Part shown: positions 17,570 through 26,906 of the stretch, in pieces
Position numbering within the stretch: position 1 is the stretch's first letter
Layout of the letters: each line of letters begins with the position of its first letter
Source of the DNA: JAMXLO01 sp963832895
GTDB taxonomy: Bacteria; Pseudomonadota; Alphaproteobacteria; Acetobacterales; Acetobacteraceae
Assembly (NCBI GenBank): GCA_963832895.1
Contig: CAWHVQ010000012.1
Location: 62,001-126,000, forward strand
Reading direction: 5' to 3'
Length of the DNA: 64,000 nucleotides
Program-made: the position numbers and the translations under genes
Notes under the pieces: generated by a model
What the model saw: only the letters and a program-made list of their open reading frames with translations
Databases searched by the model: none
What the model was told of the DNA's origin: nothing

Positions 17570-18796
17570 TCAGGACAATGGGGATTGCTGCGTCGCTTCG
17601 CTTCTCGCACTGGCATGGGGGGCGACCACGCCGCGGTCGATGAGGTCGGCGACCTCGGCCGCGCTGTAGGCGTGCTCGTGCAGGATCGCCTCGGTGTGTT
17701 CGCCCAGTCCCGGCGACGTGGCGAGGCGACTGCCATCGACGAGCGGCGGCGCGCCGATGAGTTGCGGCATCGGGAAGTGGGTCGGCACGTGCGGGTGATG
17801 CAGCCAGGCAATGGCGCCGCTCGCCTCGACATGCGGATGTTGGAGGAAGCCGGTGTAGCTGTTCAGCTGCTCGTGCATGATGCGCTCGGCGGCCAGGCGT
17901 TGTGACCAGTAGGCGAACGGCTGCGATGCGAGCAGCGTGCGCAGCGCGGCGTTGATCGCGCCCGCGTGGTCGTAGCGGCCCTGGGTCGTGCGGTATCGCT
18001 CGTCGGCGGCGAAGTCGGGCAGGTCCACCGCCTTGCAGAAGCCGAGCCATTCGTGCAGGCGCACTACGGTGATGGTCATCCAGCCATCGGCGACCTGATA
18101 GACTCCGCTTGGCGCGCCAGGCGGCCGGATCGCACCGCCCTCGAGATACGACTGCATAATGCGCACGACCTGAAGGCCGGCGGCGGCCTGCAGCAGGCTG
18201 GCCTCAATGTGGCGGCCGCGCGGTTCGTCGCGGCGCGCGTACAGGGCTGTGGATACGGCTGAATAGGCGTAGAGCGCGGTGCTCATGTCGATGGCGATGA
18301 TCGGCGTGCGATGCGGGATGCCGTCCTCGCCTTTGTTCTCCACTGTGAGGCCGGTGTAGGCCTGGAGGATCGGGTCCATCGCGGGGCGTTCGGCGAGTGG
18401 GCCCGATTGGCCGAAACCGGACACCGAGAGGTAGATGATGCGGGGTTCGCGCTCGGCGACCGCGGGGTAGCCGAAGCCCAGGCGGTCGATCACGCCGGGG
18501 CGAAAGCCCTGGAGGAAGACATCGGCGCCGGCGATCAGGCGCCACAGGATCGCGCGGCCGTCGGGCTGCTTCAGGTCGAGCGCGATGGCGCGCTTGCCCA
18601 GGTTGGCGGGAAGCGAATAGGCGCACTGGTCGCCGTAGACCACGCCGAGATTGCGGGCCCAATCGCCGACGCCGGGTGGCTCCACCTTGATGACGTTCGC
18701 GCCATACTGGGCGAGCAGCATGGCGCAGTAGGGGCCGGCGACGCCCTGGCTCACGTCGATCACCTTCAGGCCGGCGAATGGCTTGTCGTAGCTCAT
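17570..18796 (-). CDS. CaiB/BaiF-type (family III) CoA transferase
   Basis: A 408-residue family III CoA transferase that moves CoA between acyl groups. The N-terminal FAGLKVIDVSQGVAGPYCAM, NVIKVEPPGVGDWAR and the segment KRAIALDLKQPDGR are diagnostic; the likely catalytic Asp is in RPAMDPILQAYTGLT near residue 148. The start is ATG 18796 (MSYDKP); an upstream open stretch lacks family similarity. The last 14 residues (SARSEATQQSPLS) look like a non-conserved tail. A second paralogue lies at 43679-44878. Confidence 0.85.
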   Translation of the reverse strand: MSYDKPFAGLKVIDVSQGVAGPYCAMLLAQYGANVIKVEPPGVGDWARNLGVVYGDQCAYSLPANLGKRAIALDLKQPDGRAILWRLIAGADVFLQGFRPGVIDRLGFGYPAVAEREPRIIYLSVSGFGQSGPLAERPAMDPILQAYTGLTVENKGEDGIPHRTPIIAIDMSTALYAYSAVSTALYARRDEPRGRHIEASLLQAAAGLQVVRIMQSYLEGGAIRPPGAPSGVYQVADGWMTITVVRLHEWLGFCKAVDLPDFAADERYRTTQGRYDHAGAINAALRTLLASQPFAYWSQRLAAERIMHEQLNSYTGFLQHPHVEASGAIAWLHHPHVPTHFPMPQLIGAPPLVDGSRLATSPGLGEHTEAILHEHAYSAAEVADLIDRGVVAPHASARSEATQQSPLS

Positions 18797-18959
18797 GGAG
18801 GTGGTGTGTTCCCGGGTGGCGTGCGGGCCGGAGGATAGTCCGGATCCGGCAACCGCGCGAGCCGTGGCGGCCACGGCCATTACCAGGAGCGACGAAATCT
18901 TAATTGTTCACAATAGATAGGATGCGCCCTAAATACCTGGCAAACATGGAGCGTTGAGA

Positions 18960-19226
18960 GTGACGACCATCACCATTTCCCTACCCGAATCCCTCAAGGC
19001 GTTCGTGGACGCCCAGCTCGCCACAAAGGGATACGGCAACGTGAGCGAGTACTTCCGCAGCCTGCTTCGGGAGGCGCAGGCGAAGGAACAGGAAGCAGGT
19101 CTTGAGGCGCTGCTGCTCGAAGGCTTGGCCTCCAAGAGGATCTCGCTGGACGCGAGATTCCGTAAGGGGTTGGAGGTTAAGGTCGAGGAGATCCTGGATC
19201 GGTACAGGGATCGCAAGCGCCCGTGA
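18960..19226 (+). CDS. parD: ParD-type antitoxin, orphan
   Basis: An 88-residue ParD/CopG-like antitoxin. The N-terminal ribbon-helix-helix MTTITISLPESLKAFVDAQL binds the operator DNA, GYGNVSEYFRSLLREAQ continues the second helix, and the charged C-terminus would wrap the toxin. The start is GTG 18960, preceded by GGAG; TTG 18954 is possible. In intact systems parE overlaps or follows at once. Here a GTGA overlap is present at 19223, but the frame that follows encodes a metallo-beta-lactamase-fold tail, not a RelE/ParE fold, so the toxin appears lost. Confidence 0.8.
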   Translation: MTTITISLPESLKAFVDAQLATKGYGNVSEYFRSLLREAQAKEQEAGLEALLLEGLASKRISLDARFRKGLEVKVEEILDRYRDRKRP

Positions 19227-19499
19227 AGCTGCTCTCCCAGGCAGCCGCTGTGCTGCTCGGGCATGTCGATGTGGTGATGGCGCCGGTGAATGGGGTGTAT
19301 ACCATGAGCCCGCAGGACATGGCGCCGGTGCTGGATCAGCTCCATCCGTCTGGTGCTGCCGATGCACTGGTTCACGCGGGACGTGGTGGAGCGGTTTGTG
19401 GAGGGGCGGTACGAGGTGCGGTTCAGCGACTCGCCGACGTTGTGGGTTTCGCGGGAGACGCTGCCGGAGAGGGCGACGGTGGTGGTGATGATGCGGTGA
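19223..19499 (+). pseudogene. 3' remnant of an MBL-fold metallohydrolase, frameshifted
   Basis: From 19223 the frame reads LLGHVDVVMAPVNGVYTMS then MAPVLDQLHP, and after a frame change near 19348 continues LVLPMHWFTRDVVERFVEG, EVRFSDSPTLWVSRETLPE to a stop at 19499. This is the C-terminal part of a UlaG-like metallo-beta-lactamase-fold hydrolase (the late P-M-H-W metal-ligand region). The N-terminal two thirds, with the HxHxDH motif, are missing. The first eight codons (VKLLSQAA) could be the start of a lost ParE toxin, fused here to the remnant; that is inference. Confidence 0.65.
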
Positions 19500-19539
19500 A
19501 CCAAAGCGCCCACTAAGTTCCTCTGCAAGACAAGCCCCC

Positions 19540-21138
19540 TCAGCGCCAGGCCGCCAGACTGAATGCCCCGCCGTTTGGGTGATCAGGGTGGTCTTGTAAG
19601 ATAATCGAAGACCCGAACCCAAAATGTCGGAACGCTCCAACGATGTGACCCTGTGTCATCCACGCTGCTACCGGTGTATTGCCCCCCCAAAAGCGACCAT
19701 TGTTAATGTCTGGGTAGGCGTGCTCATAGTACGTCGCCTCAAAGCCATCGCTGACTATTGGTCGCGGTTGACGAACGTTCTTCTTTATCGCTTCGTCCGA
19801 CTGGTAGTGCGTCCAAACAAAACTACTGGAAGCCCGCTCGCATATCAGTTTGATGAGACCCACTGGGTCAGCCATATGATACAGTACACCGGAGCAGAAG
19901 ATCAGGTCGAAATGTTCTGTGGTCTCCTCCAGATAGGCGACAGCGTCCCCGCAAAGAAACCGGCAATTTTTGAGACCCAAGAGTTCCTTAACAACAAGAC
20001 ACTTCAGGTAGGCTTCAGTATTTGATTCTACTGCGATCACTCGCTCAGCACCAAGTTGTTCAAGCTGATAGGTATGCGCGCCCTCCAAGGGGCCAAGCTC
20101 GAGGATTCTCTTCCCGTCGAATCGGCCACCCCTTCCTAGCGCGTCGGCCGCCATCTTGACGCGGGCGTCTGAGAATACGCTAGCAGAACCCGCCCCTGTT
20201 ACGCCGCAGACTTTCCCCAGGTCAGACGCCCATCTCCCGGGAAAGATGTCGACAGCGTTTTGCGCGGATGGAGCTCGGCGCTCGAACCTTTCTCGCGCTC
20301 GTTCATTATCGCCAGGAATGCGGTTATTGCGGAATTCCGCGGCCGGCTGCGTGCGTGCCGTCTTTGACGGCAGAAGGGCGTGCCACGCAATAGTCAGTTC
20401 GTTGTAGTAGGGTGGGGCCTGATAATAAAGTGCCTTTATAGTTTCAGGAAGCTGGTCGCCCGTCCCATTCAGTAACGCTCTAACGTGCGGAGGCTTTGGT
20501 CCGTGGAAATGTATAATTTCAGCACCTTCGTTGATTCCCCAGTAGGGTTTCCAGTTCAACGTCTCGGGAAGCCTGTCGTAGCGATCACGGAAGAAGGTCC
20601 GAAATACCCTCTGGTCATAGCTTCCAAAACTCGAAATCTTAGATTCTCTCACGTACTGGATGAGCTCGTCGTGAATAGCCCGCATGTTAGGTACATTAAT
20701 GAACATGACCCCAGAATTCATGTTGCCGTAGTCCCCCTGCTTGAATTCCGGCGCGGCAGAAAAAAATGTTGGTCGAGAATGACCCAATTCCGGGTTTCTC
20801 AGGAACATCACGTCACAGTCGGTGTACAGCACATACTCAGCATCGTGCTCAATGAGGGGCAAGTCCATTCTGAGAAACGCCCCGGATGCAATTCGTATAA
20901 AATGCTTATCATCCGGTCTGTCCTCTACTATGTGATCGTACAGAACCGATCTGTGTCGGATAATCTCTACACCTTGCGATCGGAGTTCTTCCAAGAATGG
21001 GTTTTCGCCTCCGTCATACAAAAAATGCGGGACGAGCGTTGTCCTTTCTCTTGCGCTCGTCACCGCCGCACGGATACAGTTTGCGTATAGCTCATCGCTC
21101 GACAAGCTCGCCTCACTCAGAGCAAAAAACCACTTCAT
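19540..21138 (-). CDS. Glycosyltransferase-methyltransferase fusion protein
   Basis: A 532-residue two-domain protein. Residues about 1-240 form a GT-A-type glycosyltransferase resembling GT8 enzymes, with the metal-binding YTDCDVMFL (Asp107/Asp109), GNMNSGVMFINV, SYDQRVF and IIHFHGPKPPH. Residues about 335-490 form a class I SAM-dependent methyltransferase with KRILELGPLEGAHTYQLEQL and FDLIFCSGVLYHM. I start at ATG 21138 (MKWFFALSEASL). It is the last gene of the four-gene 25.6-19.5 kb operon, 43 bases after its neighbour. Base composition is visibly lower in GC than the flanks, suggesting acquired glycan-synthesis genes. Confidence 0.8.
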   Translation of the reverse strand: MKWFFALSEASLSSDELYANCIRAAVTSARERTTLVPHFLYDGGENPFLEELRSQGVEIIRHRSVLYDHIVEDRPDDKHFIRIASGAFLRMDLPLIEHDAEYVLYTDCDVMFLRNPELGHSRPTFFSAAPEFKQGDYGNMNSGVMFINVPNMRAIHDELIQYVRESKISSFGSYDQRVFRTFFRDRYDRLPETLNWKPYWGINEGAEIIHFHGPKPPHVRALLNGTGDQLPETIKALYYQAPPYYNELTIAWHALLPSKTARTQPAAEFRNNRIPGDNERARERFERRAPSAQNAVDIFPGRWASDLGKVCGVTGAGSASVFSDARVKMAADALGRGGRFDGKRILELGPLEGAHTYQLEQLGAERVIAVESNTEAYLKCLVVKELLGLKNCRFLCGDAVAYLEETTEHFDLIFCSGVLYHMADPVGLIKLICERASSSFVWTHYQSDEAIKKNVRQPRPIVSDGFEATYYEHAYPDINNGRFWGGNTPVAAWMTQGHIVGAFRHFGFGSSIILQDHPDHPNGGAFSLAAWR

Positions 21139-21181
21139 TGGGCGTGATCCCCCAACGCACCCGGAGCCAAGCAACGGCCCT

Positions 21182-22147
21182 TCACGATCTCCCGCTGGGA
21201 TACTTTGTTCGCAGTATATGATCTAGCTTGACGGGCCATGTTAGCAATGTCTCCTCCGTCTTTCGGAACAGGACACTTGATGAGAGGTATCCACTTTGTC
21301 CGAGGCCGAAATTGGTCACGGGGTGGCACCGCTGCGCGACGATGAACGCTGGCTCACCCATTTTCGCCGATAAGATTTCGAAACCAGTGGCTCTGTTGAG
21401 AAGGGCGTGCCAAGACTGGTCAGAGAACCGCCAGAAATCCCACGGCTCATCATGCAACGGCCAGCATTGGTGAGTGGTGAATAAACCGAGCGCGCCAATC
21501 GTGAGAACGCGATTGAGTTCGACGACCATCTTCCAAGGCATGAGAAGGTGTTCAAGCACGGAAAAGGCCATGACCGCGTTGAACCGCAGCTCCGGGAAGA
21601 GGCTAGCCAACTCGTGCGCATCGCCGACGACGTCGACGTTAATCCCGGGTGCGACATCGAGCCCTGTATAGTGCCACCTTGGGGGGGTCATGTCGCGTCG
21701 TACAACGCTTGATCGCGCGCGCGAGCCTATTTCGAGTAATTCTCCATTTGGCTGCCGGGAGATGCGTGCAAGGAAGTCCGTCACGAGCTCGTTCGTATGC
21801 GCAGCACCTGACGTCCCGAGATCGCCGATGGTGACTGACTCGCCATCCTGATATGCCACCATAAGGGTTGCTTTGGCGATATTGAACGTGGCCTCATCGA
21901 TAGCGATGGTCTCATCGAAGCGAGCGCGTGACGCGGCATCTCCATGGACGGCTGCGACGTCCTCGCTCACAGTATTTCCCCATGATGCTAGTTCACGCCG
22001 TTGATGCTCAAGACCAGGCGCGAGCAGATAGAGTGCCCTGATCGGACGCTGGTCGAACAACCAACCGCGAAGCCATAGCTGATCTCTGAAGATGGCAACC
22101 ACGTCAATCGCGTACGTAAGTCCAGAGGCCGACTGACCCACGATCAA
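21182..22147 (-). CDS. SAM-dependent methyltransferase (type 11-like)
   Basis: A 321-residue protein. The N-terminal 100 residues (IDVVAIFRDQLWLRGWLFD) resemble the beta-rich repeats of the upstream glycosyltransferase. The methyltransferase core follows: GELLEIGSRARSS near residue 135, HYTGLDVAPGINVDVVGDA, and FNAVMAFSVLEHLLMPWKMV near residue 190. This is the order of type 11 methyltransferases acting on glycans or lipids. Its ATG overlaps the stop of the upstream gene (ATGA at 22144-22147), showing translational coupling. Confidence 0.8.
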   Translation of the reverse strand: MIVGQSASGLTYAIDVVAIFRDQLWLRGWLFDQRPIRALYLLAPGLEHQRRELASWGNTVSEDVAAVHGDAASRARFDETIAIDEATFNIAKATLMVAYQDGESVTIGDLGTSGAAHTNELVTDFLARISRQPNGELLEIGSRARSSVVRRDMTPPRWHYTGLDVAPGINVDVVGDAHELASLFPELRFNAVMAFSVLEHLLMPWKMVVELNRVLTIGALGLFTTHQCWPLHDEPWDFWRFSDQSWHALLNRATGFEILSAKMGEPAFIVAQRCHPVTNFGLGQSGYLSSSVLFRKTEETLLTWPVKLDHILRTKYPSGRS

Positions 22148-25131
22148 TCTTCCGAAATCAGCAAATCAGGGTTATACGCGTGCGTACTCGTTCTTGATCG
22201 GCGGTCCATCCGCCTGCTCGCGATAACTCCGGCTCCGGCTTTGTCGCGCGCCTCCCATCGATGAAGGCTCATGACCGATGCTGGCGCCAGATCTGAAAAT
22301 ATGCCACCATACTGTGAGAACGATCGGTTATAGTATTTGTCCGCGACGTCTCCCCAGCGCGCAACCATCACCTCGTTCTCGTGGAAGAAACGGGACTGTT
22401 GCCCCGGCAACATGTCGTCAGCCCGGCTGACGCTCTCCCGGTGCTCCGCCACTGAGGCGGGCGTCCATATGACTCGGTAGCCCGCCCTGCCAACCTTCAA
22501 ACAGAGATCGACATCGTTGAATGCCACCCGAAGCTCCTCTTCATCAAAGCCGCCAACTTCGTCGAATGCAGTGCGCCGACAAAGCATGCAGGCTGCGGTC
22601 ACTGCGGACACGTCCTGTGCGCAGATGGCGCGCGCAACATAGCCAGCATCGTTGGCGGCGAGTCCTCTGTGGGCGTGATCGGCCACTCCACCAACACCCA
22701 GTATCACTCCGGCGTGCTGCACCCGTCCACTCGGATAGAGCAGCTTGTTCCCGACGACCCCAACAACCGGGTCGGCCAGCATCTCGCCCACCATGGCGCG
22801 GAGCCAACTCGGTTCGGAGACGAAGATGTCGTTATTCATGAACAGTAGCAGTTCGCCGTCGCTTGCCGCGACGGCGAGGTTGTTCAGCCGAGAGTAATTG
22901 AACGGCTCCTCGACGCGCAAAACCGACAACCCTGAGCGGTTGCTCATCTCGGCCGCGAACACGAGCGCCTCGTCCGATGCCGACCAGTTATCGATCAGGA
23001 CAATCCGGTAGTTGGCGTAATCCGTGTGGTCCCACAGTGCCTGTAGGCAGGCGCGCGTCATGTCGATATGCTCGCGGTAAGGAATGATGACCGTGATCTC
23101 CGACTCCCTGCTGACGCTCCACTCAATATCGTAACAGGTGATCCCGCGTGGAGCATGCGCGCGTCCCTTGAGTCCATTGCGATCCAGGTGGTCCTGGACC
23201 GCCCTAATCCCGGCGTTAACTGCATAATTCTTGGTGGCTCCCGATGTGGCAGTGGACGCCGGGGTCTTGCGCCAGTGGTAGAGTACCTCCGGCACATGCT
23301 CGATCCTGTCGTGGGGGATCACCTCTGAGAGGCGGATGACCATGTCGTGGTCCTGAGCGCCGTCACACTCGCTACGGAACGGGCCGACTTTCTCCAGCTG
23401 GGCGCGTTCCACCAGCAGCAGATGACACACGTAGTTCTGGCTGAGCAGCAGCCGGTAGTTCCAGTCAGGCTTGAGGTTCACATCGCAGAACAAGCCATTG
23501 TCGTCGATCTTATCCTCGTCGCTGTAGAGCATTTGCGCGTCGGACCGCAGCGCCGCCGCCAGCATGAACTCGATCGCTCGCGGCTCAAGTAAGTCGTCGT
23601 GGTCGAGGAATGCCACGTAACGACCCTTGGCCCGTGCGAGCCCGGCGTTGGTCGCCCCGCTGATGCCTCGATTTGCCTTTAACGCTACTGCCTTGATGCG
23701 CGTGTCCTGTCGCTTGAAAGCCGCGATGCACCTCGTCAGTTCCGCGGATCTGCTGGCGTCATCAACAACGATAAGCTCCCAGTGCGGAAATGTCTGGGCA
23801 CATACCGACTGCACCGCCGCCACGAAGTCCGCCAGCCGCGGCCTGTAGGCCGGGCATATGATGCTCACCATTGGTGGCGAGACCGTGGCCGGTAAGAGTC
23901 CCGCCAAACGGTCGGGCGCCGTGGCTAATGCTGCCTGATATTGCCGTGCCCACGGGTCGTAGTGCTCTACCGTGTAAGTCTCCCTGGGCACTATCTTGCG
24001 AAGGCGATCGCGCAGAAGCCAAAGCTCAGTGAAGATCCGGTCGGCGTCTTCCTGCAGGTCACGGATGGCTGCGGCCGTCTCCATCGATGGAAAATTCACC
24101 GACACGGGGCTGCCGCTGAGCACATGGCCGCCTGGTATCACCCGGAAATCAAATTCAATGGTCCTGCCCGCGACCAGATGCTGCGGTGGGTGGAAGACAA
24201 AACCGCAGTTCGCATCGCAGTCATGCGACTTCGCTACGTCCCCCCGAGAGACATGCGCGGAGATCTGTGCAACAGGGTGGCCCTGCATCGTCACGAGGAT
24301 CTGAAGCCCGCCGTTCAACCGGCCAGGGTCGCGGTCGTAGCGCAGTGCCCATCCGCGCACTGCACCGTCGCGCAGTCCGTCCACGCGGCCGATGATGGTG
24401 ACGGGTTTGAACCTGAACTCCATGGACTCGTTATTCGGTGCGACCGCTCGCACATGGCGGCCATTGACGTCCCAGCATTCCACCTTGTGAAGTTCGCCGT
24501 CGAAGTAACGCAACGGAATGCAGCACGAAAACCCTACTCGCTGGCTGGGGTGTCCCGAATTCTTGACGTCGAGCCGAACTGTGTCGCACAGGACAGTACC
24601 GCTATTTTCGCCATCGATGAGGAATGATAGCGTCGTGGGTTCGAGCGGTGCTTTCTCATCATATGCCCAGCCCGAGATCCCTCGCTCGCCGATGTCGTCG
24701 ATATGCGCGATAACCGAGACAGCGTCCGACGATGGATCTTTGGTACCGTCCTGGTTCCCTGTTCCGCCGAACGAGACCCGCCACAATCGGGACAATAACC
24801 GTCTCTTCGGGTCACGGAGGATCAGGCAGCGATTATCGCTGCCGATAAACTCCACAGAGTGCTCTGATCCATCGTGGAAGCGTGCCGGGATGAGAATATG
24901 GAAGCCGACATTTGGACTACGATAGCCCTCGTTTATCACGTCGGGTCGATAGACACTGGCCGAGGTTGTGAGTGCGATCTCGCCGTCGATCTTGATCGAG
25001 ATTTTCAGCGACTCCTTGGGCCGCGCCCTATCGCAGATCCACCCGATGATCTCCGGGCCCCCGATCGTGTCCAGGTAACCGACTACATCGTCCGCGCGGC
25101 CGTCCTCACTGGTCTGCGATACACCTTCCAT
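22144..25131 (-). CDS. Large glycosyltransferase with two GT2 domains and three N-terminal repeats
   Basis: A 995-residue protein. Residues about 15-340 hold three related repeats of 80-100 residues, each with a G-x-I/V-D opening, an IxGWxxD core, a DG pair and a GF...P ending (for example VGYLDTIGGPEIIGWICDRA, IAHIDDIGERGISGWAYDEK and IGRVDGLRDGAVRGWAL). Residues about 420-620 are a GT2 domain (VSIICPAYRP, VVDDASR, FLDHDDLLEP). A second GT2 domain covers about 665-900 (ITVIIPYREH, LLFMNNDIF, FNDVDLCLKVG). This layout is that of polymerising or multi-step surface-polysaccharide transferases. I prefer ATG 25131, two bases after the upstream stop; TTG 25152 is possible. Confidence 0.82.
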   Translation of the reverse strand: MEGVSQTSEDGRADDVVGYLDTIGGPEIIGWICDRARPKESLKISIKIDGEIALTTSASVYRPDVINEGYRSPNVGFHILIPARFHDGSEHSVEFIGSDNRCLILRDPKRRLLSRLWRVSFGGTGNQDGTKDPSSDAVSVIAHIDDIGERGISGWAYDEKAPLEPTTLSFLIDGENSGTVLCDTVRLDVKNSGHPSQRVGFSCCIPLRYFDGELHKVECWDVNGRHVRAVAPNNESMEFRFKPVTIIGRVDGLRDGAVRGWALRYDRDPGRLNGGLQILVTMQGHPVAQISAHVSRGDVAKSHDCDANCGFVFHPPQHLVAGRTIEFDFRVIPGGHVLSGSPVSVNFPSMETAAAIRDLQEDADRIFTELWLLRDRLRKIVPRETYTVEHYDPWARQYQAALATAPDRLAGLLPATVSPPMVSIICPAYRPRLADFVAAVQSVCAQTFPHWELIVVDDASRSAELTRCIAAFKRQDTRIKAVALKANRGISGATNAGLARAKGRYVAFLDHDDLLEPRAIEFMLAAALRSDAQMLYSDEDKIDDNGLFCDVNLKPDWNYRLLLSQNYVCHLLLVERAQLEKVGPFRSECDGAQDHDMVIRLSEVIPHDRIEHVPEVLYHWRKTPASTATSGATKNYAVNAGIRAVQDHLDRNGLKGRAHAPRGITCYDIEWSVSRESEITVIIPYREHIDMTRACLQALWDHTDYANYRIVLIDNWSASDEALVFAAEMSNRSGLSVLRVEEPFNYSRLNNLAVAASDGELLLFMNNDIFVSEPSWLRAMVGEMLADPVVGVVGNKLLYPSGRVQHAGVILGVGGVADHAHRGLAANDAGYVARAICAQDVSAVTAACMLCRRTAFDEVGGFDEEELRVAFNDVDLCLKVGRAGYRVIWTPASVAEHRESVSRADDMLPGQQSRFFHENEVMVARWGDVADKYYNRSFSQYGGIFSDLAPASVMSLHRWEARDKAGAGVIASRRMDRRSRTSTHAYNPDLLISED

Positions 25132-25133
25132 GG

Positions 25134-25598
25134 TCACCCGATCAGGCGCCAATCGCGCCTGGGCAAGCGGCCTTCCTTGAAACCATAGAATTCGAAGTGC
25201 TCCTGGCTCGACGCAAGCCGTCCGGCCACCAAATGCTCAGCAACGTCTCGGTATTCGGTCTGGTAAAACCCGTCATCGACCTCTATGTGCCGGGGGAAGC
25301 GATCTTCGAAGTAACCGAATTCCACATAGTGGTGCTTCCCGCTACCGAATTGGCCGTCGCGAATGCCCTCCTCAACGTCGGGGTATTTCTCGCGGTACCA
25401 TGGCTCGTCAATCAGCACCCTTTCGGCTAGGACCTTCAGAAGAGCAGTGACAAGCTCCGAACTAAGCACGACCTTGCCATTATCAGTTTGGTCACCATTC
25501 GCCGACCACGGAATATTGTAATAATTTCTAAGAAAGGAGAACGATCGCGAGGCCGACGCCGCAACGCCGCCCCCGGACGTGATTTCGCCAATTGACAT
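25134..25598 (-). CDS. Small protein with two Y-PDV/EGR-type repeats
   Basis: A 154-residue protein, first gene of the glycan operon. Its C-terminal half holds two copies of a roughly 35-residue repeat: EPWYREKYPDVEEGIRDG ending EFGYFEDRFP, and DGFYQTEYRDVAEHLVAG ending FYGFKEGRLP. This Y-x-x-x-Y-x-DV...H-Y/F-x-x-x-G-x-x-E-x-R-x-P motif is often found attached to glycosyltransferases and sulfotransferases in bacteria; here it is a stand-alone protein. The function is unknown. Start ATG 25598 is chosen; a TTG at 25640 would add 14 residues. Confidence 0.65.
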   Translation of the reverse strand: MSIGEITSGGGVAASASRSFSFLRNYYNIPWSANGDQTDNGKVVLSSELVTALLKVLAERVLIDEPWYREKYPDVEEGIRDGQFGSGKHHYVEFGYFEDRFPRHIEVDDGFYQTEYRDVAEHLVAGRLASSQEHFEFYGFKEGRLPRRDWRLIG

Positions 25599-26026
25599 AT
25601 CAGAGCCACTCAACGGTGATGCTTTCTCTCTGGCTGCCAAACCCCATCGTTAAGGCGCAATTTATTAAGAAGGCCTTAAGATACTGCTTAGCAGGTGCAG
25701 CAGCCGCTTGTTGGCAGCGCTAGCCTTTGACGTCATGTGTACTAACTAGATCTCGGTCTTTTTCACCGAAGGGGCCGGCACTGTTCTGCACGGTTTTCCT
25801 TCCTCCCGCCCGACACCGTCCGCGAGCAAAAGTGCCAGGGCCAGCGCCCCACCTAAGTTCACCAAGCCCGGTTTTTGATCCAACGTCTCAACCATCGTTG
25901 CTATGAGACGAGATCGGGCGTCGGGGTGCATGCACGAGAGCCACCAAATGGCGGATGTATCACATTACGATGCACAGTCTCACCAACTCATACTATGAGA
26001 CGAAACCGCACACTCCACCCCCACCC
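25599..26026. other. Intergenic region, promoter of the glycan operon expected; nothing else recognised
   Basis: About 430 bases with no supportable gene. It contains AT-rich patches near 25655-25700 and 25960-26000 unlike the flanking coding DNA. Two related short motifs, CTATGAGACGA at about 25900 and ACTATGAGACGA at about 25993, occur as direct repeats roughly 93 bases apart. A 61-codon minus-strand frame at 25746-25931 has no recognisable family. Confidence 0.35.
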
Positions 26027-26785
26027 TCAGCGCCACCCCGCTCTCACCTCCCCCACCCCACCAAACTCCACCTCCACCCGATCGCCTGGCGCGATCGGGA
26101 ACTGCCGCGTGAACGACCCACTGATGATGATCTCGCCCGCCTCGATACGCCGCCCGAACTCGCCCAGCTTGCGCGCCAACCAGATCACCGAGTTCAGCGG
26201 ATTGCCCAGCACCGCGTCACCGCGCCCTGTCGCCACGATCGCCCCATTGATCCGCACCGTCGCGCCTACCGCCTCGAGCGCCAGATCGCCCAGCGCCACC
26301 GGATCACCCAGCACGACCGTCTTCTGCTGCGCGTTGTCCGCCATCGCGAGCGCGATCTGCGCCGTGAAGTCGCCGCGCGTCTCGATGATCTCCAGCGCCG
26401 GATACACCGCATCGATCGCACCGCGCACGGCGGCCATGTCCACCTCGCCGCTCAGCGTCCGATCCACTCGCAGGCACAGTTCCGACTCGAATCCAGGCCG
26501 GATCAGCTGGTCGCGACGGAACACGTGCCCGGACTGCCTGCTGTCCAGGATGCAGCCGAACACCGGCTCGTGGAAGCCGAACTGCTGCTGGATCGGCTCC
26601 GCGGTCAGGCCGACCTTCCAGCCGATCTGCCGCTCGCCCGCTGCGATGCGGCGCGCGATCACGCCGAGCTGGATGCGATAAGCCTCATCGAGCGTCAGCC
26701 GATCGAACCACTTTGCCGGGAAGTAATCGCCCCGAGCGCGTGCCGCCCAGAACTCGTCGATCGCCGCCTGTTCATCGAACGCCAT
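26027..26785 (-). CDS. 2-keto-4-pentenoate hydratase-family protein
   Basis: A 252-residue protein of the fumarylacetoacetase-like hydratase/decarboxylase family (MhpD-type), which adds water to 2-oxopent-4-enoate-type products of aromatic-ring cleavage. Diagnostic segments are AYRIQLGVIARRIAAGERQIGWKVGLT (residues 30-56), then PGFESELCLRVDRTL with a metal-binding Glu, ALEIIETRG and the C-terminal GNPLNSVIWLARKL. I start at ATG 26785. No other meta-cleavage genes are next to it, so the substrate is uncertain. It is divergent from the formyltransferase-like gene. Confidence 0.85.
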   Translation of the reverse strand: MAFDEQAAIDEFWAARARGDYFPAKWFDRLTLDEAYRIQLGVIARRIAAGERQIGWKVGLTAEPIQQQFGFHEPVFGCILDSRQSGHVFRRDQLIRPGFESELCLRVDRTLSGEVDMAAVRGAIDAVYPALEIIETRGDFTAQIALAMADNAQQKTVVLGDPVALGDLALEAVGATVRINGAIVATGRGDAVLGNPLNSVIWLARKLGEFGRRIEAGEIIISGSFTRQFPIAPGDRVEVEFGGVGEVRAGWR

Positions 26786-26906
26786 CGTTGCCCTCCCCGC
26801 CCGTAGGCCGAGGCAGGCTAGGGCCGAGGAGCGATGGTTGCCAACGCCCACCCGCCGTGCAAGCTGATCCGCCACAACGAAGCACAACCGTCGGGAGGAC
26901 CGCCCT

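Noticed and set aside
25746..25931. A 61-codon minus-strand frame between the glycan operon and the hydratase
   Set aside because: No ribosome site, no family resemblance and no conserved pattern. It could be a chance frame.
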